Assembly: GCA_002493305.1 (NCBI GenBank)
Contig: DKYJ01000033.1
Span: forward strand, 1-15,927
Direction: 5' to 3'
Length of the DNA: 15,927 bases
From: Clostridiales bacterium UBA7103
Lineage (GTDB): Bacteria > Bacillota > Clostridia > Oscillospirales > Oscillospiraceae
In this document: one piece after another, positions 1 through 7,171 of the stretch
Layout of the letters: every line of letters begins with the position of its first letter
Numbering within the stretch: position 1 is the first letter of the stretch
Notes under the pieces: model-generated
Database searches by the model: none
The model's input: only the letters and a program-made list of their open reading frames with translations
What the model was told of the DNA's origin: nothing
Made by a program: the position numbers and the translations under genes

Positions 1-2
1 CA

Positions 3-32
3 GTCAAAAAAGTCCTAAGGGGACTTTTTGAC
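3..32. terminator. A/T-rich hairpin, likely terminator of the MATE-DUF364 operon
   Basis: An inverted repeat pairs positions 3-15 with 21-32 around a short loop (core AAAAAAGTCC / GGACTTTTT). Read on the minus strand, GGACTTTTTTGAC gives the stem and U-run expected of an intrinsic terminator for the gene ending at 86. The T-run is nearly symmetrical, so it could also work for a plus-strand gene left of the window. Confidence 0.65.
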
Positions 33-37
33 ATGCT

Positions 38-67
38 GAGGCGGCCTCACATTTGTGAGGCCGCCTC
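38..67. terminator. GC-rich 13-bp hairpin after the DUF364 gene
   Basis: Positions 38-50 (GAGGCGGCCTCAC) pair perfectly with 55-67 around the 4-base loop ATTT. It lies 19 bases past the minus-strand gene ending at 86. No T-run follows directly, but the A/T hairpin at 3-32 is next in the minus direction, so the two probably act as a tandem terminator or 3'-end protecting structure. Confidence 0.55.
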
Positions 68-85
68 TCTGCTTTTTGAAGCCAA

Positions 86-826
86 CTATTTTATCAGCAC
101 AAAGGGTTTGCCGAAGATGAAGGGTGAGCCGTGGCAGCCATGCACCACATGGGCTCGCAGCCCGTCCTGATCGGTCACACACAGCCCCGCAAGCCTGTCA
201 ATACCGTGCTCCATAAGCTCCGGGCACATGGGCACAGTTGGCCCGGTCAGCACGGTATAGGCGTTTTTGCACAGCTCCAGCAGGTGGGGCAGTGTTTTGT
301 TTACAAGAGAGCTGCCGGTTATGAGCACAATATCGCACTGCGGCAGAATATAGTCGCAGGCGGAGTCGGGATAGTCTCCGTCCTGGGGGCTGCGCTCAAG
401 AATATAAACGGCCTTTGCGTCCTGACGCATATTCCTCGGCCCGTGTAGATGACCCACAAGGCCAACGGTTTTTCCACGGAAATCTATACCGTCAGTGTAA
501 AACCGTTCATATGGCAGATAGCAGGAGAGTGCTTCCATACGCTCCGGCGTGTTGTATACTGAGTTCACCGCGGCGATGGCGAGGCCGGATTCCTCAAAGT
601 TCCAGCTCTTTATAGCATGGGCCGCCGTCCTGATATCCATGCCGGACAGTCCTTCCGGAAACATGTGCGCTATTGAATCCCCTTCGGTCATCATAGCAAG
701 AGCGCAGCCCGCGCTGCTCTCGGCAAGGGCCCAGCGCTCACCGGAGAGCACACTCTCGATCACGCCGCCCCCGGGCAGCGCGTCGATCATCGTGTTGTAA
801 AGCGCAAAGAAATTTTCCCTCATCAT
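86..826 (-). CDS. DUF4213/DUF364 domain protein (putative heavy-metal chelation family)
   Basis: A 246-residue protein with the two-part layout of this family. The N-terminal part (about 1-90) resembles DUF4213, starting ENFFALYNTMIDALP. The C-terminal part (about 105-245) resembles DUF364, with a Rossmann-like strand-turn KTVGLVGHLHG and a later ITGSSLVNKTL segment. The family is annotated as putative heavy-metal chelation; its real substrate is not established and I infer nothing finer. It overlaps the upstream MATE exporter by 4 bases (ATGA type), so the two are almost surely co-translated, which hints at handling of an exported or chelated small molecule or metal. The ribosome binding site AAGGAGAG lies inside the end of the MATE gene. 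Two adjacent ATG codons (826 and 823) are both possible starts. No signal peptide or membrane segment is visible, so it is probably cytoplasmic. Confidence 0.8.
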   Translation of the reverse strand: MMRENFFALYNTMIDALPGGGVIESVLSGERWALAESSAGCALAMMTEGDSIAHMFPEGLSGMDIRTAAHAIKSWNFEESGLAIAAVNSVYNTPERMEALSCYLPYERFYTDGIDFRGKTVGLVGHLHGPRNMRQDAKAVYILERSPQDGDYPDSACDYILPQCDIVLITGSSLVNKTLPHLLELCKNAYTVLTGPTVPMCPELMEHGIDRLAGLCVTDQDGLRAHVVHGCHGSPFIFGKPFVLIK

Positions 827-2208
827 ATTCTCTCCTTATCCATGCTGCGCAGGGCTTTTTTGAACTGAACGGCAAACAGCGACGCCGTGAATATTACCGC
901 CAGAATATCAGCAACCGGCTCCGCCATATAGACGCCCATGGTCTTGTCCGCAACAAGCCGAGGCATGATGTATATAAGCGGCAGCAGCAAAATAAATTTG
1001 CGCATAACGGCGGCCATAATGGAGGAGACGGCGTTGCCTATGGCGACAAAAGTCATCTGGCAGGACATCTGGAGCCCGAAGATCCACATACTGCCGCAGT
1101 ATATGCGCAGCGCGGGAACCGTGAACCTCAGTAGAGCCTCGTCAGGGGTGAATACCCCCGCAAAGACCGAGGGAAAGAGCATGATCAGCGCCCAGAGAAG
1201 CATAGAATACGCAAGAGACACTTTCAGCAGCAGGAAGAAGATGCCTTTAACGCGCTCTTTATTGCCCGCGCCGAAGTTATAGCCGGTTATAGGCTGCGCC
1301 CCCTGCGACAAGCCTTGGAGCGGCAGCATGGCAAACTGCATAACACTTGAGAGAATCGTCATCGCGCCAACAGCCATATCCCCGCCGTAGTGCTGGAGGG
1401 AGGAATTGAAGCACACGGAAATGATGCTCTCACTTGACTGCATTATAAACGGCGACACACCCAGCGCGATACAGGGGAACAGAGCCTTGAAATCAAGGCG
1501 CAGACAGCTGCGGCGTATACGCAGAGAGGTTTTTTCACCGCTGAGAAAGATCAGCACCCACACGCAGGAAACAGCCTGAGATATGACCGTGGCGATAGCG
1601 GCACCCTTAACGCCCAAATGCAGCGCAAAAATGAACACCGGGTCAAGCACTATGTTAAGCACCGCCCCAATAAGCACAGTGTACATGCCCACGCGGGCAA
1701 AGCCCTGCGCGGTTATGTAGGCGTTCATGCCCATGGTGATCTGGACAAAAACCGTCCCTATGGCGTAGATGCTGATATAATCCAGCGCGTAGCCAACGGT
1801 GTTGACACTTGCGCCGAAGGCCATGAGCATACTCCGGCCGAAAATCAGCATTACCGCCGTCAATATTGCAGAGACTACGACCTGCGCCGTCAGACAGGTA
1901 CCCATGATGCGCTCGGCGGAGGCGTTATCCTGCCGCCCCATGCAAATAGAAGCCCGGGGCGCGCCGCCTGCACTGATAAGAGCTGTAAAGGCCGCTACGA
2001 ACAAAATTATCGGCAGGCAAACGCCGACACCCGTCAGGGCGTCTTTTCCAACATCGGGGATGTGGCCGATATAAATCCTGTCAACGATGTTATATAACAT
2101 GTTGACGAGCTGAGCCAAAACTGTGGGCACTGCCAGACGAGCCAGCAGCTTACCCAGCGGCTCAGTGCCTAAAAATGAATTTTTATCCTCTGGCTGCAAG
2201 AAACTCAC
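823..2208 (-). CDS. MATE family multidrug/cation exporter
   Basis: A 461-residue polytopic membrane protein of the usual MATE length, with about 12 hydrophobic segments in two similar halves. The N-terminal block is typical of the family: LAVPTVLAQLVNMLYNIVDR (about 26-45), then YIGHI and the ALTGVGVCLPI stretch. MATE proteins export cationic drugs or metabolites using a Na+ or H+ gradient; the substrate cannot be read from sequence. The start is uncertain. GTG at 2208 is used here and has no clear ribosome binding site. A TTG three codons later (2199) is preceded by GGTGAG and may be the real start. An extended -10 promoter sits just upstream. The gene is translationally coupled to the DUF364 gene downstream. 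Confidence 0.9.
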   Translation of the reverse strand: MSFLQPEDKNSFLGTEPLGKLLARLAVPTVLAQLVNMLYNIVDRIYIGHIPDVGKDALTGVGVCLPIILFVAAFTALISAGGAPRASICMGRQDNASAERIMGTCLTAQVVVSAILTAVMLIFGRSMLMAFGASVNTVGYALDYISIYAIGTVFVQITMGMNAYITAQGFARVGMYTVLIGAVLNIVLDPVFIFALHLGVKGAAIATVISQAVSCVWVLIFLSGEKTSLRIRRSCLRLDFKALFPCIALGVSPFIMQSSESIISVCFNSSLQHYGGDMAVGAMTILSSVMQFAMLPLQGLSQGAQPITGYNFGAGNKERVKGIFFLLLKVSLAYSMLLWALIMLFPSVFAGVFTPDEALLRFTVPALRIYCGSMWIFGLQMSCQMTFVAIGNAVSSIMAAVMRKFILLLPLIYIMPRLVADKTMGVYMAEPVADILAVIFTASLFAVQFKKALRSMDKERI

Positions 2209-2227
2209 CGCTTAAAAGTTTTTTTAA

Positions 2228-2236
2228 ATTATATCA
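2228..2236 (-). promoter_or_regulatory. Extended -10 promoter for the MATE-DUF364 operon
   Basis: On the minus strand the sequence reads TGATATAAT, a perfect TGnTATAAT extended -10. No good -35 hexamer lies 16-18 bases upstream, which extended -10 promoters tolerate. Predicted transcription would begin near 2221, giving a leader of only about 13 bases before the GTG start. Confidence 0.5.
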
Positions 2237-2269
2237 CAGCGCGGCGCAAAATTCCAGACATTATCTTTC

Positions 2270-2298
2270 TTGACGGTATCTTTCCTCTGGTGTAAAAT
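2270..2298 (+). promoter_or_regulatory. Sigma-A promoter of the SDR gene
   Basis: TTGACG (2270-2275) and TAAAAT (2293-2298) are separated by 17 bases, close to consensus. The gene's ATG at 2319 follows, with a GGAGG ribosome binding site at 2307-2311 spaced 7 bases from it. The promoter is back-to-back with that of the MATE operon. Confidence 0.7.
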
Positions 2299-2318
2299 AA
2301 TCAACCGGAGGATAGATC

Positions 2319-3110
2319 ATGAATAAAATTGTTATTGTTACAGGCGGCAGAGGCGGGATAGGCCGCTGCACGGCGAAGAGCCTTAAAAAGGCCGGGTGCA
2401 CTGTTTATGAGTTTTCCCGCAGCGGCAAGACCGAGGACGGAATTATACATATCACCGCCGATATGACGGACGAAGCTCAGGTGCGAGCGGCTGTGGACGA
2501 GGTGCTATCCCGCGAGGGGAGAATAGATATCCTTGTAAATAACGCGGGCTTTGGCATATCCGGAGCCGCGGAGCTGACAGATCCCAAGGAGGCCCACGCC
2601 CAGCTTGAGCTGAATCTTTTCGGCATGGACAATGCGACCCGGGCGGTATTGCCCGCAATGCGCAGGCAGGGCGGCGGCAGAATAGTCTGCATGAGCTCCA
2701 TCGCCGGTATCCTGCCAATACCCTTCCAGCTCTGGTATTCGGTGAGCAAGGCTGCTATAAACGCCTACGTTTTGGCGCTGCAAAACGAAGTCAAGCCCTT
2801 CGGCGTCACGGTATGCGCCGTTATGCCGGGGGACATTGCCTCCGGCTTTACAGACGCCCGCAGGAAATCTCAGGCGGGGGACGATATATATTCAGGGCGC
2901 ATTGAGCGCTCCGTTGCGGTGATGGAGCGGGACGAACGCGGCGGTATGAGCCCGGAGGCGGCAGGCAGATATATCGCTAAAACCGCCCTCAGAAAGAACA
3001 GCCGTCCGCTCCTCGCGTTGGGGCTGAGCTATAAGGGCGCCGCCATGATAGCGAAGCTTGCGCCCCGCCGCTTTTCAAATTTCCTGGTTGGTAAAATTTA
3101 TGCAAAATAA
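2319..3110 (+). CDS. Short-chain dehydrogenase/reductase (SDR family)
   Basis: A 263-residue classical SDR. The cofactor-binding glycine motif TGGRGGIG is at 8-15, the structural NNAG motif at 74-77, and the catalytic Ser (126/127), Tyr140 and Lys144 are in MSSIAG and YSVSK. The family carries out NAD(P)H-dependent oxidation or reduction of alcohols and ketones. An arginine at 34 and no acidic residue right after beta-2 (EFSRSG) suggest NADP preference, which is an inference. The C-terminal helix region after about 185 is typical of the subgroup often annotated as sterol- or fatty-alcohol-type dehydrogenases, but the substrate cannot be told. ATG at 2319 has a strong GGAGG site. The gene is monocistronic, with its own promoter and the strong terminator at 3147-3186. 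Confidence 0.9.
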   Translation: MNKIVIVTGGRGGIGRCTAKSLKKAGCTVYEFSRSGKTEDGIIHITADMTDEAQVRAAVDEVLSREGRIDILVNNAGFGISGAAELTDPKEAHAQLELNLFGMDNATRAVLPAMRRQGGGRIVCMSSIAGILPIPFQLWYSVSKAAINAYVLALQNEVKPFGVTVCAVMPGDIASGFTDARRKSQAGDDIYSGRIERSVAVMERDERGGMSPEAAGRYIAKTALRKNSRPLLALGLSYKGAAMIAKLAPRRFSNFLVGKIYAK

Positions 3111-3146
3111 AATGCGTTGGCGATTTAATGACAGGCTGCCGACTGA

Positions 3147-3186
3147 CGAAAAATCCCCTCTGAGCAAGCTCAGAGGGGATTTTTCG
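3147..3186. terminator. Perfect 19-bp bidirectional intrinsic terminator
   Basis: Positions 3147-3165 pair with 3168-3186 without a mismatch. The stem has a GC-rich core (CCCCTCTGAGC), a two-base AA apex, and A5/T5 runs on both flanks, so it can stop transcription from either side. It lies between the convergent SDR gene (ends 3110) and the HTH-membrane gene (ends 3193). Confidence 0.95.
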
Positions 3187-3192
3187 TGCCGT

Positions 3193-4425
3193 TCAGCGGC
3201 GTTTTTGCTTTGAAAGGCCAAGGAAAAAAAGAACGACAGCCGCCAATATCAACGACAATATCACCGCTGCGTTTACGTTGCTGGATATATGCTCAACGCC
3301 CCAGTTGAGAAAGTCCACATTCATCCAGAGAATCGACTCCACCGGCCTATTGTCCACATACACCTGCGCCTCGCTGAAGCGCCAGCACAGATACGGGAAG
3401 AGCCACAGCCATATGCCGGAGAGCAGGCAGCACAGCGCGCCTTTTATCGCCCCGTTTGCGTGCAGATAGCGGCAGATGAGCATGATGCCCCAGGGCAGCA
3501 CAAGACATATGAGCAGGTTAGGCAGCGCTTCGCGCAGAAAGTATTCCTGTGTGCAGATCCCGACCAGCGCAAAGAGCAGAAGCGTCTCTACGGCGAAGAA
3601 AATAAGCGTTTTGTGGCCTTGAAGCTCCTCCGGCAGAGGAAGCTGCCGCAAAAGCACCGGGAAGATGATAAAGCCCGTTCCGAAAATCACCGCGATTATC
3701 GTGACCGGCAGCCAGCCGCCGCCGGTGTATATCGCGCAGACCGCCAATAGCACCAGCAGCAGCGCAAGCGAGAGCAGCAGCCATACGCTGGCTTTCCGAC
3801 CGGCCAAGGCAGCGGGCAGGGGGAGCTTTGCCATCACCATGGGCAAAAGCAGCACCGCCGAGCCGAGCAGCACGGATATTCCCGCGATAAAAAACCAATC
3901 CCCGCCGGTAAAAATGCAGCAGGTCAAAAGCAGCAGCTCCACCGACAGCACAAAGCAGCCGAGGGTGATAGGCGCTCTGTAATTTTCTGTCTTTGGGTGC
4001 ATGGCGGCAATGGCCGGGGCTAGGGTCAGGGAAGCGGCGGTGGCGATGGAAAAGAGGACGATAAAGAACCAGTCAAGCCTGTGCTGTACGGCGAGGTTTG
4101 TAATAAAACAGGCCAGCAGCGCAAGGCCGTAGACGATATATTGTATGACTCTGTACCGCCGGGCAAGGCGGAGATATTTTGCCGCCAGGCGCTCGGAGTT
4201 TCGCTGCTCGACATCGTCGCTGCCGGTGAGAAGCTCGTGCTCGCTCACATTCAGTATCTCACAGAGGCTTCGTATAAGTGTAATGTCCGGGTAGCTCATG
4301 CCGCGCTCCCATTTACTCACTGCCGACTCCGTGACGAAGAGCTTGTCGGCAAGCTCCCGCTGGGTCATGCCCAGCTCGTTGCGGCGGCGGAGTATGTACG
4401 CGCCGAAGGTTTTCTTGTTTTCCAT
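3193..4425 (-). CDS. XRE-family HTH regulator fused to a multi-span membrane domain
   Basis: A 410-residue protein. Residues 8-66 form an XRE/Cro-type helix-turn-helix (LGMTQRELADKLFVTESAVS, then KWERGMSYPDI). After a charged linker (about 70-92), residues 93-405 hold about ten hydrophobic segments. This is a membrane-tethered DNA-binding protein; such proteins are common in Clostridia and are presumed to link a membrane signal to transcription, but their ligands are generally unknown. The membrane part contains about three tandem repeats of 55-61 residues, each with two membrane segments (roughly 116-170, 171-230 and 231-290; shared elements DWFFI, TGGxW and LPLPxxLxG). ATG at 4425 has a TGGAG ribosome binding site 7 bases upstream. 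It stands alone, with its own promoter. Confidence 0.88.
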   Translation of the reverse strand: MENKKTFGAYILRRRNELGMTQRELADKLFVTESAVSKWERGMSYPDITLIRSLCEILNVSEHELLTGSDDVEQRNSERLAAKYLRLARRYRVIQYIVYGLALLACFITNLAVQHRLDWFFIVLFSIATAASLTLAPAIAAMHPKTENYRAPITLGCFVLSVELLLLTCCIFTGGDWFFIAGISVLLGSAVLLLPMVMAKLPLPAALAGRKASVWLLLSLALLLVLLAVCAIYTGGGWLPVTIIAVIFGTGFIIFPVLLRQLPLPEELQGHKTLIFFAVETLLLFALVGICTQEYFLREALPNLLICLVLPWGIMLICRYLHANGAIKGALCCLLSGIWLWLFPYLCWRFSEAQVYVDNRPVESILWMNVDFLNWGVEHISSNVNAAVILSLILAAVVLFFLGLSKQKRR

Positions 4426-4466
4426 ATTGATGCTCCATTCAAAAAAGGTCTTGCAAGCCTGAAAAC

Positions 4467-4495
4467 AGGATAGCCCAAGGTACGGAAAAAATCAA
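4467..4495 (-). promoter_or_regulatory. Candidate promoter of the HTH-membrane regulator
   Basis: On the minus strand TTGATT (4495-4490) is followed after 17 bases by TATCCT (4472-4467). The spacing is ideal, the hexamers moderate. The start codon lies at 4425, leaving a leader of about 35 bases. Confidence 0.45.
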
Positions 4496-4529
4496 TAAAA
4501 AACCGCCAAAACCCGGCTCGACTGTTAGG

Positions 4530-4556
4530 AAAGTCCCGGAATCACGGGATTTTTTG
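4530..4556. terminator. Hairpin after the racemase gene
   Basis: A short stem (core TCCCG 4534-4538 with CGGGA 4545-4549, extendable through A/T pairs) lies 10-37 bases beyond the racemase stop codon. The long T-run (TTTTTT) is on the plus strand; the minus strand, which carries the upstream operon, has only TTT after the stem. It is probably the end of the van-like operon but is oriented better for plus-strand transcripts. Confidence 0.45.
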
Positions 4557-4566
4557 AAAAGAAGGT

Positions 4567-5667
4567 TTACATAACTATTCGTTCAACTCTTGGCCCCAAA
4601 CGGCTGAGAAGCTCGTTTGTTATTATGCCGCAGCTCTCACTGAGGTCGTATGCGCTTATATCTGCGCCGCCGCTTTTGCCGATGATCACGGCCTCGTCAC
4701 CGCTTTTGCAGTGGATACCCGTCACATCAATAAGGCACTGATCCATGCAGACCCTGCCCACAATAGGAGCCGGGTGGCCGTTTATGAGTATCGACGCTTT
4801 TCCGGAGGCACAGGAGGGCAGGCCGTCCCCATAGCCGATGGGCAGCGTTGCAAGAAGCCCGTCATGCTCCGCCTGATAGCTCAGACCGTAGCCCGCGCCC
4901 TCACCGGCGCTGATATGGCGCATGGAGGCGATACGGGTTTTGAGCGTCAGCACAGGGCGGAGCATGGCCTCATGTATCGGCGCATCGCCCCGGCGGCTCA
5001 TAAGCCCGTAGAGCGCTATGCCCACCCGCGCAAGGTCACCGCCGAGCCACGGCATATTCAAAAGGCTTTGGCTGCTCATCAGGTGCCTGCGCCTGAGCTT
5101 CAAGCCGGCGAGGGTAACAGAGCTTGTGAAGCTCTCGAAGCGCCGTTTTTGTTGGGTGGAAAAGCCCTCGTCATCGGTGCAGATGTGGGTAAACGCCCCC
5201 TCGACCACAAGCTTATCCTGTCTAAGCAGCGTAAGGGCCGCGGCGGTGTCCCGCCAGTCTATTCCGAGGCGGTGCATTCCCGTGTCAACGCCAAGCTCAA
5301 CGCGCAAGGGGAGCGGCTGGGACAGCAGTATTTTAAGATATTCCTCGTCAGCGACGCACTGTGTCAAATCATATTCATTTACTGTCTCCAGCCCGCTCTC
5401 GTGGGTGTAGCCGAGGACGAGTATATCTCCATTTACACATGCCCTGCGAAGCTCGGCCCCCTCCTGCGCCGTGGCAACGCAAAATTCACTTATGCCGAGG
5501 CGGCTCAGCTCCCGCACGATGGGTACAGCCCCGTGGCCGTAGGCGTTTGCCTTGAGCGCGGGCATCAGGCGGCAGCCTTCGGGGAGAAGTGAGCCGAGAT
5601 AATTGACATTATGCCGCAGGGCGGCAAGGCTTATCTCCGCCCAGACGCGGTTTTTTCTTTCGTCCAT
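4567..5667 (-). CDS. alr: PLP-dependent alanine/serine racemase, VanT-type catalytic domain
   Basis: A 366-residue fold-type III racemase. The PLP lysine is Lys39 (ALKANAYGHG), the second catalytic base is Tyr260 (GAGYGLSY), and CMDQCLIDV (307-315) is the conserved C-terminal-domain motif. It converts L- to D-amino acids in the cytoplasm for peptidoglycan. Two positions stand out. Asn351 in GIITNELLSR occupies the place of Geobacillus Alr Tyr354 (from recalled sequence); Asn there is the substitution reported for VanT serine racemases, so L-Ser is a likely substrate. The residue equivalent to the carbamylated Lys129 appears to be glycine (LGVDTGMHR). Classical VanT has an N-terminal membrane domain; this protein has none. 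ATG at 5667 has GAGGGG 6 bases upstream and starts 2 bases after the acetyltransferase stop. The open frame extends to 5883, but that part only shadows the upstream gene. Confidence 0.9.
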   Translation of the reverse strand: MDERKNRVWAEISLAALRHNVNYLGSLLPEGCRLMPALKANAYGHGAVPIVRELSRLGISEFCVATAQEGAELRRACVNGDILVLGYTHESGLETVNEYDLTQCVADEEYLKILLSQPLPLRVELGVDTGMHRLGIDWRDTAAALTLLRQDKLVVEGAFTHICTDDEGFSTQQKRRFESFTSSVTLAGLKLRRRHLMSSQSLLNMPWLGGDLARVGIALYGLMSRRGDAPIHEAMLRPVLTLKTRIASMRHISAGEGAGYGLSYQAEHDGLLATLPIGYGDGLPSCASGKASILINGHPAPIVGRVCMDQCLIDVTGIHCKSGDEAVIIGKSGGADISAYDLSESCGIITNELLSRLGPRVERIVM

Positions 5668-5669
5668 GC

Positions 5670-6128
5670 TCAGCCCCTCACAATTATCCGCGGCGGCGCG
5701 GCAACGACTGTGCTGTTGGCTGGGACATCCTTTGCAACAACCGCGCCCGCGCCGATTTTCGAGTTTTTGCCCACACTTATACCGCCGATGATACAGGCGT
5801 TTGCGCCTATCAGGCAGCCTTCGCCAATAGTGGGGGCTTTGCCGTCCACCTCGCCGATAGTCACGCCCTGATAGATACGGCAATTTGCGCCGACGCTTGC
5901 ATAGCGGGAGATGTATATCCCGTGCAGACCATGGGGAAGGCTGGGGATGCCCTCAATTTTCGCGCCCTGGCCGATATAACCCCCGTGCCGGTGGGCACTG
6001 CGGTTTATGAGAAAGCTGAGCATCCGCCGGATAAAGCGGCTTTTTGTCCGCTCCCGGCGGTAAAACAGCCTCCAGAATCGGCGCAGGTCGTTGCCCAGAG
6101 AGTAATCGTATATCACTTCACGGAGCAT
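5670..6128 (-). CDS. Hexapeptide-repeat acetyltransferase, serine O-acetyltransferase (CysE)-like
   Basis: A 152-residue left-handed beta-helix protein. Hexapeptide turns run from about 50 to 135 (YIGQGAKI, VGANCRIYQGVTIG, IGANACIIGGISVG, IGAGAVVAKDVPANSTVVA). The segment PHGLHGIYIS, with His66 and His69, aligns with the active-site His region of serine acetyltransferases, and the C-terminal AAPPRII resembles the GxPARxV ending of that family. It lacks the long N-terminal helical domain of full CysE (about 260 residues) and the DIH aspartate. Variants of this kind also occur in surface-polysaccharide loci, so the acceptor could be L-serine, D-serine, an amino sugar or a cell-wall intermediate. 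It overlaps the ligase gene by 16 bases and is followed by the racemase after 2 bases, so it belongs to the van-like operon. ATG 6128 has GGAGGG 6 bases upstream. Confidence 0.82.
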   Translation of the reverse strand: MLREVIYDYSLGNDLRRFWRLFYRRERTKSRFIRRMLSFLINRSAHRHGGYIGQGAKIEGIPSLPHGLHGIYISRYASVGANCRIYQGVTIGEVDGKAPTIGEGCLIGANACIIGGISVGKNSKIGAGAVVAKDVPANSTVVAAPPRIIVRG

Positions 6129-7171
6129 TTAAGTCCCTCCTCGATTATCCTTTCAAGCACGGAGGCAAAGTCCATTCCGGCGGCGGCCATCATACCGGGA
6201 AAGCGGCTGTGGACGGTGAAGCCCGGAATGGTATTCACCTCGTTGAAATATATCTCCCCGTCCTTTGTCAGGAACATATCCACCCGCGCAAAACCGGAGC
6301 AGCCCATGACGCGGTAGACGCGCTTTGCAGTTTCCTTCACCTCAAGAGCCTTTTCGTTACTTATCCTTGCCGGAACATGGACGCGGGAGCTTTTGAGGGT
6401 GTATTTTTCTTCAAAATCGAAAAAGCCTCCGCTAAGCTCTATCTCGTCCACCTCGCCGGTGATAAGCGTGCCGCTGCCGATAACCGCGCAGCCCAGCTCA
6501 ACGCCGTCAATGGCCTGCTCGATTATTACGTTATCATCGTATTCCAATGCGGCGCTCACCGCGTTAAGAAGATGCTCCGGAGCGCTTACCCGGCTTATGC
6601 CGAAAGAGGAGCCTGCCCGCAGGGGCTTTACAAACAGGGGATAGCCAAGCTCTTTCGCCGCGGACAGTAAGCTTTCGGCGTTAAAGTCTCTTTCAATGGT
6701 GAAGCCCTTTGCGCAGGGGACGCCGCCGGCCTCTGCCAGCAGATGCGAGCGGGCTTTATCCATGCACAGGGCGGAGGAGAGAACTCCGCAGCCAATGCAG
6801 GGTATGCCCGCCAGCTCCAAAAGCCCCTGAACCGTGCCGTCCTCTCCGTTCTTGCCGTGGAGAATGGGCAGCGCCGCGTCAATTTTTACGCGCTCCACCG
6901 CCGTGTCGTGAAACAGGGCGAGAGCACCCTCGCCCCTGTCGGGCAGGATGGCCGCCGGAGTGCACCAGCGCCTGTCCTGCCAGCGGCCGGACGAAATTTC
7001 TGATACGGGGCCATCATAACGATACCATTTGCCGTTGCGGCTGATGCCAAGCATGGTGACGGCGTATTTTTCCCTGTCTATATGCTCAAGGACGCTCTGC
7101 GCCGACTGGAGCGACACCCCATGCTCCGGGGAGCAGCCGCCGAATATCACGAGAATATTCTTTCTTATCAT
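6113..7171 (-). CDS. vanG: D-alanine:D-serine ligase, VanG type
   Basis: A 352-residue ATP-grasp ligase of normal Ddl/Van length. It joins two D-amino acids with ATP to make the dipeptide end of peptidoglycan precursors. Conserved pieces in order: VIFGGCSPEHGVSLQSA (8-24), LHGKNGEDGT (104-113), GIPCIGCGVLSSALCMDK (122-139), VKPLRAGSSFGI (181-192), and the metal-binding NEVNTIPGFT (310-319) followed by HSRFPGMM. The omega-loop region FFDFEEKYTLKSS (250-262) matches the EKYxLKxS form I know from VanG/VanC/VanE D-Ala:D-Ser ligases, not the YDYxAKY of housekeeping Ddl, nor the quite different loop of VanA/VanB D-Ala:D-Lac ligases. VDEIELSGGFFDFEEKYTLK closely resembles enterococcal VanG as I recall it. 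The start overlaps vanW by 4 bases (ATGA) and has GAGGAGG upstream. Specificity is inferred from motifs only. Confidence 0.9.
   Translation of the reverse strand: MIRKNILVIFGGCSPEHGVSLQSAQSVLEHIDREKYAVTMLGISRNGKWYRYDGPVSEISSGRWQDRRWCTPAAILPDRGEGALALFHDTAVERVKIDAALPILHGKNGEDGTVQGLLELAGIPCIGCGVLSSALCMDKARSHLLAEAGGVPCAKGFTIERDFNAESLLSAAKELGYPLFVKPLRAGSSFGISRVSAPEHLLNAVSAALEYDDNVIIEQAIDGVELGCAVIGSGTLITGEVDEIELSGGFFDFEEKYTLKSSRVHVPARISNEKALEVKETAKRVYRVMGCSGFARVDMFLTKDGEIYFNEVNTIPGFTVHSRFPGMMAAAGMDFASVLERIIEEGLKCSVK

Noticed and set aside
5668..5883. N-terminal extension of the racemase reading frame to 5883
   Set aside because: The extra 72 residues are arginine- and cysteine-rich and lie out of frame over the acetyltransferase gene. 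ATG 5667 has a proper ribosome binding site and gives the usual family N-terminus.
6113..7171. Ligase as a D-Ala:D-Lac (VanA/VanB) enzyme or an ordinary housekeeping Ddl
   Set aside because: The omega-loop region EKYTLKSS and the NTIPGFT ending fit VanG/VanC/VanE-type D-Ser ligases, and no VanH lactate dehydrogenase is present; a housekeeping role is not fully excluded.
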